Shown: one piece after another, positions 5,846 through 14,470 of the stretch
Numbering within the stretch: the first letter of the stretch is position 1
Layout of the letters: each line of letters opens with the position of its first letter
Origin: JBEKTY01 sp049515555
GTDB taxonomy: Bacteria; Planctomycetota; Planctomycetia; Pirellulales; Thermoguttaceae
DNA: 43,241 bases
Direction: 5' to 3'
Assembly: GCA_049515555.1 (NCBI GenBank)
Contig: JBEKTY010000110.1
Location: forward strand, 1 to 43,241
The notes under the pieces: model-generated
Seen by the model: only the letters and a program-made list of their open reading frames with translations
Databases searched by the model: none
Told to the model about the DNA's origin: nothing
Translations under genes and position numbers: made by a program

Positions 5846-8627
5846 CCTGCTCATCCCCTGGGCGATGCTGCTCTGGCTGTGGCGGTTGCCTTCGCGGCTG
5901 CTATGGGCGCTCCGCATAGCGACGCTGACGCTCCTGCTCCTGGCGCTGTGCGGGCTGAGCCTGGTCCTGCCGGCCCGCTCGGGCACGGTCGTGCTCGTGG
6001 CCGACCGCAGCCTCTCCATGCCCGCCGATAGCGACGCCCTGGAAAAGGAGGCGGCCGATCTGGTCTATGCGGCGATGCCCGCCGACGACAAGCTGGCCGT
6101 CGTGTCGTTCGCCGAAAGGGCGGCGGTCGAGCAGTCGCCGCAGGGCAGCAAGTTCGCCGGCTTCTCGGCCGAGGTGGGCCGCGACGCCTCGCGCTTGGCC
6201 GACGCGCTGGACCTGGCCCTGTCGCTGGTGGGCAGCGCGGAGTCGGGCCGGATCCTGCTGTTATCCGACGGTCAATGGACGGGTCGGGACGTTTCCGCCG
6301 CGGCGGCCCGCGCCGCCGCGGCCGCCGTGCCCATCGACTACCGGGCCATCGAGCGCTCCGCGGCGGGCGACCTGGCCATCGAGCGAATCCAGGCGCCGGA
6401 GTCGGTCCTGCCCGGCGAATCGTTCATGATCACCGCCTGGATCGCCTCGCCGCTGGGGCAGACGATCGCCTACGATCTGCGCCGCGGCACGCAGACCATC
6501 GCCCGGGGGAGCACGGCCGTGCCCAGCGGCACCAGCCGCCTGGTCTTCCGCGACACGGCCGGCCCGAGCGGCGTGAGCGAGTATGTGCTGCACGTGGAAG
6601 CCCCGGGGGTCGATCCCGTGCCGGGCAACAACCGCGCACGGCTGCTGGTGGGCGTTCGCGGCGCTCGGCCCCTGCTGTGCGTCCCGGCGGGCAGCGGCTC
6701 CGGCCTGCCCGGACTGCTGGCCAAGGGCGGCGTGAACCTGCACTCGAAGCCGGCCGCCGACTGCCGCTGGAGCCTCGAAGATTTGGCCGGCTATTCGGCC
6801 GTTGTGCTGGAGAACACGCCGGCCGGCCGGGTGGGGCACGTCGGCATGCAGAACTTGGCCGCCTGGGTCGAGCACAGCGGCGGCGGGCTGATGCTCACCG
6901 GCGGCCGCGACTCGTTCGGCTCCGGCGGGTACTTCAAGAGCCCCCTGGAGCCGCTGCTGCCCGTCTCGATGGAGTTGCGCCGCGAGCATCGCAAGCTCAG
7001 CCTGGCGATCGTCGTGGCCCTGGACCGCAGCGGCAGCATGGCCATCCCCTGCGCCGACGGCCGGCCCAAGATCGACCTGGCCGACCTGGCCACCGCCGAG
7101 GTGCTCAACATGCTCGGCCCGATGGACCAGTTCGGCTGCCTGGCCGTGGACACCGTGGCCCACGAGATCGTGCCGCTTTCCGACGCCGAGGAGAAGGAGC
7201 GCAAGCGGGAGCGCATCTTGCGGATCGACTCCGAAGGCGGCGGGATATACATCTACGAGGCCCTCGTGGCCGCCGCCGCCATGATCCAGCCCGCCAAGGC
7301 CGGCACCCGCCACATCATCCTCTTCGCCGATGCCACCGACGCCGAGCACCCGGGCGATTGGGCCTCGATCGTGGGACCCTGCGCCAAGGCCGGGATCACC
7401 GTCAGCGTGGTGGGCCTGGGCACCGAGCACGACTGCGACGCCGAGCTCCTCCGCCGGATCGCGCGCCTTGGGGGTGGGCAGTGCATGTTCACCAACGTGG
7501 CCCAGGAATTGCCCCGCCTCTTCGCGCAGGACACCTGCGTCATCGCCCGCAGCGCCTTCATCGACGAGGCCACGGCCGTGCGCTCGACCGGGGGCATGGC
7601 CGCGATCAGCTCCCAGCCGCTGGGCCGTTTTCCAGGCGTCGGCGGCTATAACCTGTGCTACCTGCGGCCCGGCGCAAACCTGGCCCTGCGCTGCGAGGAC
7701 GAGTACCAGGCGCCGCTCTTGGCCGCCTGGCAGGCCGGTTTGGGAAGGGCCCTGTGCTATACGGGCGAGGCCGACGGGAAGTACACCGGCCCGCTGGCCG
7801 GCTGGAGCGGCGTGGGCGACTTCTTCGCCTCGCTGGCCCGCTGGACCGCCGGCAAGCAGCAGGGGCTTGGGCCCGGCGTGGTCGCCACGCAGGAGCTCCG
7901 CCGCGGCGTGTGCCGGGTAGAGTTGCACCTCGATCCGGAGCGCCAGGCCGCCCCCTTCACGCGACTGCCCGAGCTGACCACGCTCTCCGCCCGGCCGGGC
8001 GAAAGCGCCACGAGCAAGACCACGCGCATGAGCTGGTCGTCGCCCGATTGCCTTTTGGCCGAGGTGCCCTTGGCGGGCGGCGAGACGGTGTTGACCACCG
8101 TCGAGGCCGCCGGAGCGGGCCAGACCACGCTTGCGCCGATGTGCCTGTCCTATTCGCCCGAATACCTGCCGCAGAAGCCGGGCCAGGGCACCGCGGCCCT
8201 GGAGCAGTTGGCAAGGGCCACCGGGGGCTGCCAGCGCCTGAACCTGGCCGGCCTGTGGCAAGACATCCCCCGCCGGCCGCGGTCCGTGCCGCTGGCCCCC
8301 TATCTCTTGCCGGCCGCCGTGGTGCTGTTCCTGCTGGAGGTGCTCCAACGGCGGACGGGCCTGTTGGCGGTGCGCTGGCGGCCCTGGCGGCGCCGGCGGG
8401 CGGCCACGGCCCGAGCGGCCGCCGCCGAGCCGCAGAGGATGGCCGGCGCTCGGCCGGCGGCCAAGACCGGCAAGGCGCCGCCGCCCGTTGCTGCGCCGGC
8501 CGCCGCGGCCAAGCCCGCCGACGCCAAGTCCGCCGACGCCGGTGCCGAAACCGCCGACAGCGCGATCAACGAGGCCCTCAGCCAGGCCCGCCGCCGCGCC
8601 GGCCGACGCACGAAACGAACCTCGTAG
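5817..8627 (+). CDS. Large membrane protein with two vWA domains and a GATase-like domain
   Basis: The protein is 936 residues. Two helices at the N-terminus (FWLILLIPWAMLLWLW and ATLTLLLLALCGLSLVL) precede a first vWA domain with the motif DRSLS near residue 62. A beta-sandwich-like region follows, then a class I glutamine-amidotransferase-like fold around residues 280-370 (WVEHSGGGLMLTGGRDSFGS) without an evident catalytic cysteine. A second vWA domain carries DRSGS near residue 403. One more helix (YLLPAAVVLFLLEVL) precedes a tail rich in alanine, lysine and proline. Such proteins usually close Bat-like clusters in planctomycetes. The ATG at 5817 is preferred over upstream in-frame codons because the duplication at 5758-5845 places a stop/start overlap there and the hydrophobic N-terminus begins there. 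Confidence 0.87.
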   Translation: MTLAAPFWLILLIPWAMLLWLWRLPSRLLWALRIATLTLLLLALCGLSLVLPARSGTVVLVADRSLSMPADSDALEKEAADLVYAAMPADDKLAVVSFAERAAVEQSPQGSKFAGFSAEVGRDASRLADALDLALSLVGSAESGRILLLSDGQWTGRDVSAAAARAAAAAVPIDYRAIERSAAGDLAIERIQAPESVLPGESFMITAWIASPLGQTIAYDLRRGTQTIARGSTAVPSGTSRLVFRDTAGPSGVSEYVLHVEAPGVDPVPGNNRARLLVGVRGARPLLCVPAGSGSGLPGLLAKGGVNLHSKPAADCRWSLEDLAGYSAVVLENTPAGRVGHVGMQNLAAWVEHSGGGLMLTGGRDSFGSGGYFKSPLEPLLPVSMELRREHRKLSLAIVVALDRSGSMAIPCADGRPKIDLADLATAEVLNMLGPMDQFGCLAVDTVAHEIVPLSDAEEKERKRERILRIDSEGGGIYIYEALVAAAAMIQPAKAGTRHIILFADATDAEHPGDWASIVGPCAKAGITVSVVGLGTEHDCDAELLRRIARLGGGQCMFTNVAQELPRLFAQDTCVIARSAFIDEATAVRSTGGMAAISSQPLGRFPGVGGYNLCYLRPGANLALRCEDEYQAPLLAAWQAGLGRALCYTGEADGKYTGPLAGWSGVGDFFASLARWTAGKQQGLGPGVVATQELRRGVCRVELHLDPERQAAPFTRLPELTTLSARPGESATSKTTRMSWSSPDCLLAEVPLAGGETVLTTVEAAGAGQTTLAPMCLSYSPEYLPQKPGQGTAALEQLARATGGCQRLNLAGLWQDIPRRPRSVPLAPYLLPAAVVLFLLEVLQRRTGLLAVRWRPWRRRRAATARAAAAEPQRMAGARPAAKTGKAPPPVAAPAAAAKPADAKSADAGAETADSAINEALSQARRRAGRRTKRTS

Positions 8628-8647
8628 CCTGACACACCCAAACTGTC

Positions 8648-8712
8648 GGGTGCCACGGTTGGCTTGCCCAACCGTGCTTTCCGCACTGCTGGACAAGCCA
8701 GCAGTGGCACCC
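8648..8712. repeat. Cloverleaf-like palindromic repeat, family 2, copy a; possible bidirectional terminator
   Basis: An outer stem GGGTGCCAC/GTGGCACCC (8648-8656 with 8704-8712) encloses two hairpins, CGGTTGGCTTGCCCAACCG and CACTGCTGGACAAGCCAGCAG. A second copy lies at 24833-24911. It is placed between two convergent genes (ends 8627 and 8741), where it could stop transcription from both sides, although no T-run follows. Confidence 0.75.
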
Positions 8713-8740
8713 AACCCTTCAAATTGAATGTGTCAGACTA

Positions 8741-9499
8741 CTAGGAGACCGACGCCAGAAATTGCTCGAGTGTTGCCGTGCGGACCCCGAGTTGCCGGAA
8801 CTCGGCGAGGATCCGGGCATGGTTCTCGGGGGTGCCGGTCTCGAACCGGCCTCGAGGAGTGGGCACATAATACCCCCGGGCGCCGCTGGCATAGACATCC
8901 GACAACAAGCACACCCGCTGCCCGGCGGCCAGCAGGCCGCGGACGCCGGAGTAAATGCACAGGTCGAAGCCGTTTCCGAAGACGATCCACTCGTTCACGT
9001 CGAGCGTCTGCATCAGACGTGCGGCGTTGCCGTTGTCGCGGAACATGTCGTAGGCCCGGCAACTGAAGTTGGCCCCCGCCTCCTTGTAGGCCTTCTTCTG
9101 CAGGCAGAACAGGCGATAGGCGTGCATCCGCGTTTCCCATTGGCGCTGGTCGGCGCCCAAGGGCACCACGAGTACTTCGGGCAGGCTGTCCGGGCGGAGC
9201 ATTCGGCCGGAGCAGCAGGTGGTGAAGACCAGCGGCGTGCCGCGCTCCTCAGCCAGGGCATACAAGCGGTCGAGACGATCCCTGAGCGGCTCGACGCGGG
9301 GCCGGAATCCCAGGGCGTTGCCGGCTGCGTTCAGCTCGCGGGAGTCCACGTCGAACAGTCCGAAGCGGGTCTGCGGTCCGGCGGCTTCCGCCGTGGAGGT
9401 CCGGCTCGCCATGCGGCGATACAGGGAGCGGCCGGCCAGGAGAGTCGCCGCACCACAACCTCCCGCGCCAAGTATCGTCAGTAAATGCCTGCGGTTCAT
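8741..9499 (-). CDS. Exported isochorismatase-like cysteine hydrolase
   Basis: The 252-residue protein opens with MNRRHLLTILGAGGCGAATL, a twin-arginine-like signal. The body resembles the isochorismatase-like fold. A core strand with aspartates (GLFDVDSREL, residues 47-56) is followed by VVFTTCC, then by WIVFGNGFDLCIYSGVRGLL, in which Cys181 is at the expected nucleophile place. The segment VCLLSDVYASG and a final NHARILAEFRQLGV complete the pattern. The family includes amidases and isochorismatases; the substrate cannot be told. AAAGGAG precedes the ATG with good spacing. It is the last gene of a minus-strand group with the lipoprotein and DUF1559 genes. Confidence 0.7.
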   Translation of the reverse strand: MNRRHLLTILGAGGCGAATLLAGRSLYRRMASRTSTAEAAGPQTRFGLFDVDSRELNAAGNALGFRPRVEPLRDRLDRLYALAEERGTPLVFTTCCSGRMLRPDSLPEVLVVPLGADQRQWETRMHAYRLFCLQKKAYKEAGANFSCRAYDMFRDNGNAARLMQTLDVNEWIVFGNGFDLCIYSGVRGLLAAGQRVCLLSDVYASGARGYYVPTPRGRFETGTPENHARILAEFRQLGVRTATLEQFLASVS

Positions 9500-9603
9500 T
9501 TGAAGTCTCCTTTGAGCTTGCCACTTGGCCGCAATCGCGCGGGCTTTCGGCCCAAGTGCATGCGCGTGCCGACGAAGCCGGCCCCCGGCCGCTGCCGGTT
9601 GTC

Positions 9604-10128
9604 CTATTCCAGCGAACGTGCTGCCGGCTTGGGCTTGGCGGGCGTCTTGGGCTCCGGGCTGCTCGGTTTCGGCCAGGACTGGAGATCAAGAGTCCCCAAG
9701 TCGTTGGCCTTCTGTTCGACGCGGAAGTGCCAAGGCGAGGTCTTGGGATTGTTGCAACGGCCCTCGAGCTGATCCGGCCCTTCAGTCTCGTCGGCGGAAG
9801 CGCCCGTGGGGATCTTGGGCCAGACGACGGTGACGGCGTACTGTCCGGGGGGGGCGCCGTCGTTGGCCGTGTACGTGCTAACGCGGAAGGAACCGTCGGC
9901 CGCGACCTTGCCCACCGGCCGCAGCGTGCCGCGAGCGGAACCATCCAGCGGATGGAACATCATCAGGGCCCTCCCGGCCGGATTGCCGCCGTCCACAAGC
10001 TTGCCGCTGACCTGGAAGACGGGCTCCCGCTCGGTCTTCTTGCTGCAGGAAGCGGGCACAATGGCCGCCAGGGCCAGCAGCAAGTAGAGCACCCGCGGGG
10101 GCCTTGTGAGGCATGCTGTTTTCTTCAC
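9604..10128 (-). CDS. Small planctomycete lipoprotein, carboxypeptidase-regulatory/transthyretin-like
   Basis: The start is a GTG, supported by GAGGAGGAG about 5 bases upstream. The 174-residue product has a signal peptide ending in PASCSKK, a likely lipidation site with an imperfect lipobox. The domain VSGKLVDGGNPAGRALMMFH, followed by DGSFRVSTYTANDGAPPGQYAVTV, has the beta-sandwich pattern seen in small planctomycete lipoproteins that lie next to DUF1559 genes. The C-terminus is rich in proline and lysine. No enzyme function is suggested. It is 51 bases downstream of the DUF1559 gene. Confidence 0.75.
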   Translation of the reverse strand: MKKTACLTRPPRVLYLLLALAAIVPASCSKKTEREPVFQVSGKLVDGGNPAGRALMMFHPLDGSARGTLRPVGKVAADGSFRVSTYTANDGAPPGQYAVTVVWPKIPTGASADETEGPDQLEGRCNNPKTSPWHFRVEQKANDLGTLDLQSWPKPSSPEPKTPAKPKPAARSLE

Positions 10129-10179
10129 GTTCTCCTCCTCAGAAATATCGAGGACAAGGAAGCCGCGGCTGGGGAGCGG

Positions 10180-11133
10180 CTAGAAATTCACCACCTGGCC
10201 GCCGGCATCGAGCGTTTCGTGACCATCCCGGGTCACCATGGCGATGAGCACGTAGATGTCCATGTCTTGATTCAGGAACTGAACGGATGCGTCGGCCAGG
10301 GCGGCGTTGGCGCCGCTAGGATGGAAGCTGTAGATGCCGCCCTTACCGTTGGCGGCGTTGATGCCGCACGGCCCGGGTTGGACCGTACCATCGTACGTGA
10401 AACCGCGGAAGCCCATGTAGTTCGGCGCGGCCCACGCACCACATATATTCAGGTTGCTCGAGAGCAAGGTGCTGGTCGGGTCGCCCGTTCCATTGGCGTA
10501 ATTGATCGGCCGTCCCGCCATTTCGTTGATCAGGAGCGTGTTGCTGGTGCCATCCGGGATTTCCGACATTTTTCGGTTGTGATTCAGGCCGATGGCGCCG
10601 CAATTCAGGGTGTCTACCGTATCGGGAACGTAGCCCGGCTGCAAGATGCTGCACAGCCCGCCGCTTCCCGCATAGTCGGTGGTGGCGGCCTGCCAGGAGA
10701 CAGTCGCCCAAGGCGCGGCGCCCGTGCCGGCGGCCACCCGATTGATGACGGGCGAAGAGGGGCATTCGAAGACCTTCACGCGCGTCGCCACCGCAGTCTG
10801 GTTCAGCGGATCGTACCAGTTCAGGTCCCGACGGTAATGGGTGTACAGGTCCGGCTGTTCCAGGTGCGGCAACAGGCACGGCATCCACCCGCTGTCGATC
10901 GTTCCGGCGTAGGGGTACATCATTATGGCGGGGAACCCGCCGCTGGCGCTTTCATACTTGTGCATCGCCAGGGCGAGTTGCTTGAGATTGTTGGTGCAGG
11001 ACGTTCGCCGGGCCGCCTCACGCGCCCCTTGCACCGCCGGCAACAGCATGCCGGCCATAACGCCGATGAGCACGATCACTACGAGCATTTCGACCAAGGT
11101 AAAAGCAACACGCCGTTTCATAGTGACACCCAT
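10180..11133 (-). CDS. DUF1559 pseudopilin-like protein
   Basis: This protein of about 317 residues carries a type IV pilin-like leader: a short basic head, then RRVAFTLVEMLVVIVLIGVM, with the conserved glutamate at position 5 after the cleavage site. Next comes the planctomycete signature AREAARRTSCTNNLKQLALA. The C-terminal part holds the DUF1559 motif FHPSGANAALADASVQFL. A second ATG at 11121 (giving MKRRVAFTLVE) matches the usual family start and may be the true one. These proteins are extremely numerous in planctomycetes; a role in pseudopilus or cell-surface structures is presumed but not shown. Confidence 0.93.
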   Translation of the reverse strand: MGVTMKRRVAFTLVEMLVVIVLIGVMAGMLLPAVQGAREAARRTSCTNNLKQLALAMHKYESASGGFPAIMMYPYAGTIDSGWMPCLLPHLEQPDLYTHYRRDLNWYDPLNQTAVATRVKVFECPSSPVINRVAAGTGAAPWATVSWQAATTDYAGSGGLCSILQPGYVPDTVDTLNCGAIGLNHNRKMSEIPDGTSNTLLINEMAGRPINYANGTGDPTSTLLSSNLNICGAWAAPNYMGFRGFTYDGTVQPGPCGINAANGKGGIYSFHPSGANAALADASVQFLNQDMDIYVLIAMVTRDGHETLDAGGQVVNF

Positions 11134-11281
11134 GTTGGTTCGGTACCGCGCAACGCAGAGACCACCGCGAGCGCTTTACCAGATTCGTCTCTTCAAGGTC
11201 AGTGTATTCTGGGCCTAATGGCAGGGGCCGGCCATCCTGCGGCACCCGCCGGAACCCACCAGCGGCAAGCCAACCACGATG

Positions 11282-11310
11282 ATGTTAATCAGTGGAACTT
11301 GGCTTGTCAA
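11282..11310 (-). promoter_or_regulatory. Sigma70-like promoter for the DUF1559 operon
   Basis: On the minus strand a perfect -35 element TTGACA (11305-11310) is followed, after exactly 17 bases, by TAACAT (11282-11287), which matches four of six consensus -10 positions. It lies just after the treY stop codon and would give a leader of about 140 bases before the DUF1559 start. Confidence 0.5.
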
Positions 11311-11332
11311 GGGTCCCCAAGAATTTTGCAGA

Positions 11333-14300
11333 TCAGTCGCCGGCAAGGTTCGTCAGCACGGCCACGGGGAAATCGGCCAGTGCGGCTGCCAGCGGGATAC
11401 GAGAATCCTCTGCGGGACACGTCTGGCCCGTGAACAGGTTTCTCAAGGGATACGGCGTCTCCCCGTCGACGATGATTCGCGTGTCTTCCCAGACGGCGGG
11501 CCCCAGTGGCGGCGGGGCCGGCAGCGAGTCGGCCGGCAAGGGCGTCAACTGTGCCAGCATTCGCGGCGCAACGACGATGGCAGTCATTCGCTCCGCGGGC
11601 GAAGGCGGGAGCCACTGCCGCGCGAAGACACACAGGTGCCGGGCCTTCGCCCCTTCGACAGCCAGCGGGACATAATCGCCAAGCTGGAACAGGTCGGGAT
11701 GTTGCCGGCGGAGTTGGAGCACGCGCCAGGTCACCAGCAGCTTGAGCCGCGGGTCGCGCGGGTTGGCGGCAAGCTGGCGGGCCAACGGCAATAACGATCG
11801 GTCATGGCGGCCGGCGTCCTTTCGGAGTCTCGCCAGCAGTTTTCGCCGCCCGGCAAAATCCACCGGCCGGCGATTGTCCGGATCGACGAGGCTGAAGTCC
11901 CATAGTTCCTGGCCCTGATAGATGTCGGGCACGCCGGGCGAAGTCAGTTTCAACAGCGTTTGCGCCAGCCCACTGTAAAGGCCCCAATTCACGACCTGTT
12001 CGTGAAAGCGGCGGAATTCGGCCAGGAAGCGGTTCTTGGGTTCCTCGGCCAGCACGGCGGCCGTGAAGTCGCGGACCGCCGCGTCGTACTGCGAATCGGG
12101 ATTGATCCAGCTCGTGTGGACTTTTGCCTCGCGGGTGGCCTTCTCCATGTAAGCCGCCATGCGCGCCGCCAACTCGCCCAGGTCTTGGCCCTGGTGAGGC
12201 GCGAGCGGCCACACGCCGACTAAACTCTGGTAAAAGAGGTATTCGTCGTTGCGGCTGGGGGCCGGCTGGCCGTCCACCTCGCGGCGGTGCAGCCGATTCA
12301 GCCGGGCCCAGCGGTTCACGGCCTTGCGCCACAGGTGCGGGATTTCCGAAAGCACGCTGATCCGCGCACGGGCGTCTTCGCTGCGCTTGGTGTCGTGCGT
12401 GGTCGTGCACACGAGCGACTGCGGCCAGGCCGCCTGCCGCGCCAGATTGTGGCGATGGAACTCTTCCGGCGACGTGGCGCCGCGGGCCGGATCGCCGCCC
12501 ACCTCGTTCAGCGACGCCAGGGGGAAGTAGCGGTAGAAGGCCGTGTCCTCGACCCCCTTGGCCATTACCGGGCTGGTCACTTGTTGCATGCGGCCCACGA
12601 ACAACTCCCGCTCGTGGCGGCCGGCTTCGTCCAGATCGGGCGGACCTTCCAGGAGCAGCACGTCCCGGATGAAGTCGAACACGGCGGCATTCGTGGCCGG
12701 GTTGCGGCGCTTGGCCTGCGCCACCGCACGGCACAGGACCTGCCGGTCGCGATCGGAAACATAACCTTGGCGAATGTACGTGCGGTAGACGGGAAAGCAG
12801 GCCAGGATCTCGCGCAGTGCAACCCACAGCGTATTGAGCGTGAAATCCCGCGAGCGCCGGTGGCGCTCGGAAATGCGACTGAGCCGGTGGGCCAGCAGTT
12901 GCAGATCGCTGGCCATGGCCGTGCGGAGGATCAGCAGCTTCGACTTCTGCGCCACCTCGCGGAAAGCCAGCCGCTGGTCGATAAAGCGGCTATAGACATT
13001 GGCCAGCTCGGCCAGCCCGGCCGGATCGACGAACAGCCCGCCCGCGGCATTCAGAAAATCATAGCCCGTCGTGCCGGCGAGCAGCCACTGTTCGGGCAGG
13101 GTTTCATCGGCGCCGAGTATCTTTTCCACCACCACGTAGAGCGGAAGCGCCCGGCGGTCGGTGCAGGTCAAGGCGGTCACGGCGGGCAGGAACGCCGGCT
13201 CGATGTCGGTCCACGGCGGCGGGCCGCCCTCGACTGACGGCGGAGGAGCGACGGACGACGGACGACGGACGACGGACGGAAACGCCGGGTCCGTCGTCCG
13301 TCGCTCTTCCAGTTGCGCCCGGCCCAGGGCCAGCAGGTAGTCGCGCTGCAACCGCCGCAGGTACTCGATGGGCTCGTACAGACCGTCGATGTGATCGATC
13401 CGCAGCCCATCCACGTCGCCGCGGACCAGCAGGTCGAATACCAGGCGGTGACTTTCGGCGAAGACCTCGGGGGTCTCCATGCACACGGCCGCCAGCTCGT
13501 TGATGTCGAAGAAACGCCGATAATTGACCTCATCGGCGGCGGCCTTCCAGTGCGAAAGGCGATAGACCTGGGCATCGAGCAGTTTGTCCAGGCCGTCGTA
13601 ACTGTGCGGGTCGCCGGGCGTCCCGTTGAGCTCCTGCACGTTGCGGCGAATGAATTCGGCGACGGCCGCCGCGCGATCGGTCAGCGCACGCAGCCGGCCC
13701 TTGATCACTTCCTTCTCGCGCTGCCGTTCGGCGATGCTATTGGGGTCGGTTTGCGATCGTTCGGGCAGGTGCTCCAGGGCGGTGACGATGCTCTCCAATT
13801 CGCGGACTTCTTCGGAATCGGCGGGCTGGCTTTCCTTCAGCGCATCCAGCCCGGGCGTCAGCACGGCCCGGTAAGTCCGCGGGTCGATGGGCAGCATCGC
13901 CTGGAAATAGCGCAGGAAAAAGGCCCCCTCCCCATACTCCAGCGTCAACTGGCCCGATTCGAGGACCTGCCCATACTGATCGCCCAGGATGGGCAACAGA
14001 ATCCTGCTGCGCAGCTCCTCTTTGACGGGGCGCCAATCGATGTCGAAGTAGGCGGCGTGCGGTGCGGCGGGGCCGTTCTCGAGCACGTCGTTCCACCACA
14101 GATTTTCGGCGGGCGCGGCGCTCATGTGATTGCTTACAACGTCCAGAATCTGGCCCATCGCCCGGCTGTGCAAGGCTTCGACCAGCGCCCGATAGTCGTG
14201 CGGGCCGCCCAGGTCGGGATTCAGTTGCCCGTAATCGACGATGGCATATCCGTTGGCGCTTCCCGCGCAGGCTTTCAGGTAGGGCGAGGCGTAAAGGTGG

Positions 14301-14470
14301 CTGACGCCCAACTCGGCCAGGTAGGGCACGATGCCGGCTGCGTCGTGGAACGTCAATTTCCCCGGCTGGAACTGCAGGCGGTATGTGGCCGTGGGCCGGC
14401 AACGACGGCTGCCGACCGTCTGCGCCACGGATTGTGCAGCCCACTGCGCCCAAGCGGCGAGGTCGCCCAT
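11333..14470 (-). CDS. treY: Malto-oligosyltrehalose synthase
   Basis: TreY (EC 5.4.99.15) turns the reducing end of a maltodextrin into a trehalose unit, which TreZ then releases. The 1045-residue protein has all GH13 regions of the family: ATYRLQF at the start, ILDVVSNHM (about 108-116), GLRIDHIDGLYEP with the nucleophile Asp359, VVEKILGADETLP with the acid/base Glu449, and THDTKRSEDARARI. GGAGG lies 7 bases before the ATG, so the start is well supported. The protein is longer than most relatives, partly because of a low-complexity insertion at residues 388-418 encoded by an inverted and tandem repeat. The reading frame is otherwise intact. The start overlaps the 3' end of the split treZ frame by 118 bases, which indicates an original treZ-treY operon. 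Confidence 0.93.
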   Translation of the reverse strand: MGDLAAWAQWAAQSVAQTVGSRRCRPTATYRLQFQPGKLTFHDAAGIVPYLAELGVSHLYASPYLKACAGSANGYAIVDYGQLNPDLGGPHDYRALVEALHSRAMGQILDVVSNHMSAAPAENLWWNDVLENGPAAPHAAYFDIDWRPVKEELRSRILLPILGDQYGQVLESGQLTLEYGEGAFFLRYFQAMLPIDPRTYRAVLTPGLDALKESQPADSEEVRELESIVTALEHLPERSQTDPNSIAERQREKEVIKGRLRALTDRAAAVAEFIRRNVQELNGTPGDPHSYDGLDKLLDAQVYRLSHWKAAADEVNYRRFFDINELAAVCMETPEVFAESHRLVFDLLVRGDVDGLRIDHIDGLYEPIEYLRRLQRDYLLALGRAQLEERRTTDPAFPSVVRRPSSVAPPPSVEGGPPPWTDIEPAFLPAVTALTCTDRRALPLYVVVEKILGADETLPEQWLLAGTTGYDFLNAAGGLFVDPAGLAELANVYSRFIDQRLAFREVAQKSKLLILRTAMASDLQLLAHRLSRISERHRRSRDFTLNTLWVALREILACFPVYRTYIRQGYVSDRDRQVLCRAVAQAKRRNPATNAAVFDFIRDVLLLEGPPDLDEAGRHERELFVGRMQQVTSPVMAKGVEDTAFYRYFPLASLNEVGGDPARGATSPEEFHRHNLARQAAWPQSLVCTTTHDTKRSEDARARISVLSEIPHLWRKAVNRWARLNRLHRREVDGQPAPSRNDEYLFYQSLVGVWPLAPHQGQDLGELAARMAAYMEKATREAKVHTSWINPDSQYDAAVRDFTAAVLAEEPKNRFLAEFRRFHEQVVNWGLYSGLAQTLLKLTSPGVPDIYQGQELWDFSLVDPDNRRPVDFAGRRKLLARLRKDAGRHDRSLLPLARQLAANPRDPRLKLLVTWRVLQLRRQHPDLFQLGDYVPLAVEGAKARHLCVFARQWLPPSPAERMTAIVVAPRMLAQLTPLPADSLPAPPPLGPAVWEDTRIIVDGETPYPLRNLFTGQTCPAEDSRIPLAAALADFPVAVLTNLAGD
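13247..13306. repeat. GGACGAC tandem repeat with inverted arms, inside treY
   Basis: Several copies of the heptamer GGACGAC are flanked by a 17-bp inverted repeat, GAGCGACGGACGACGGA (13247-13263) with TCCGTCGTCCGTCGCTC (13290-13306). The segment is read in frame by treY and encodes a linker of the type PSVVRRPSSVAPPPS between two catalytic regions. Confidence 0.75.

Noticed and set aside
6261..8714. Minus-strand open frame of about 817 codons opposite the double-vWA gene
   Set aside because: Same shadow effect; it spans the end of the real gene and enters the repeat at 8648-8712.
13247..13306. CRISPR-like or microsatellite locus outside a gene
   Set aside because: It is a heptamer repeat translated in frame within treY, without spacers.
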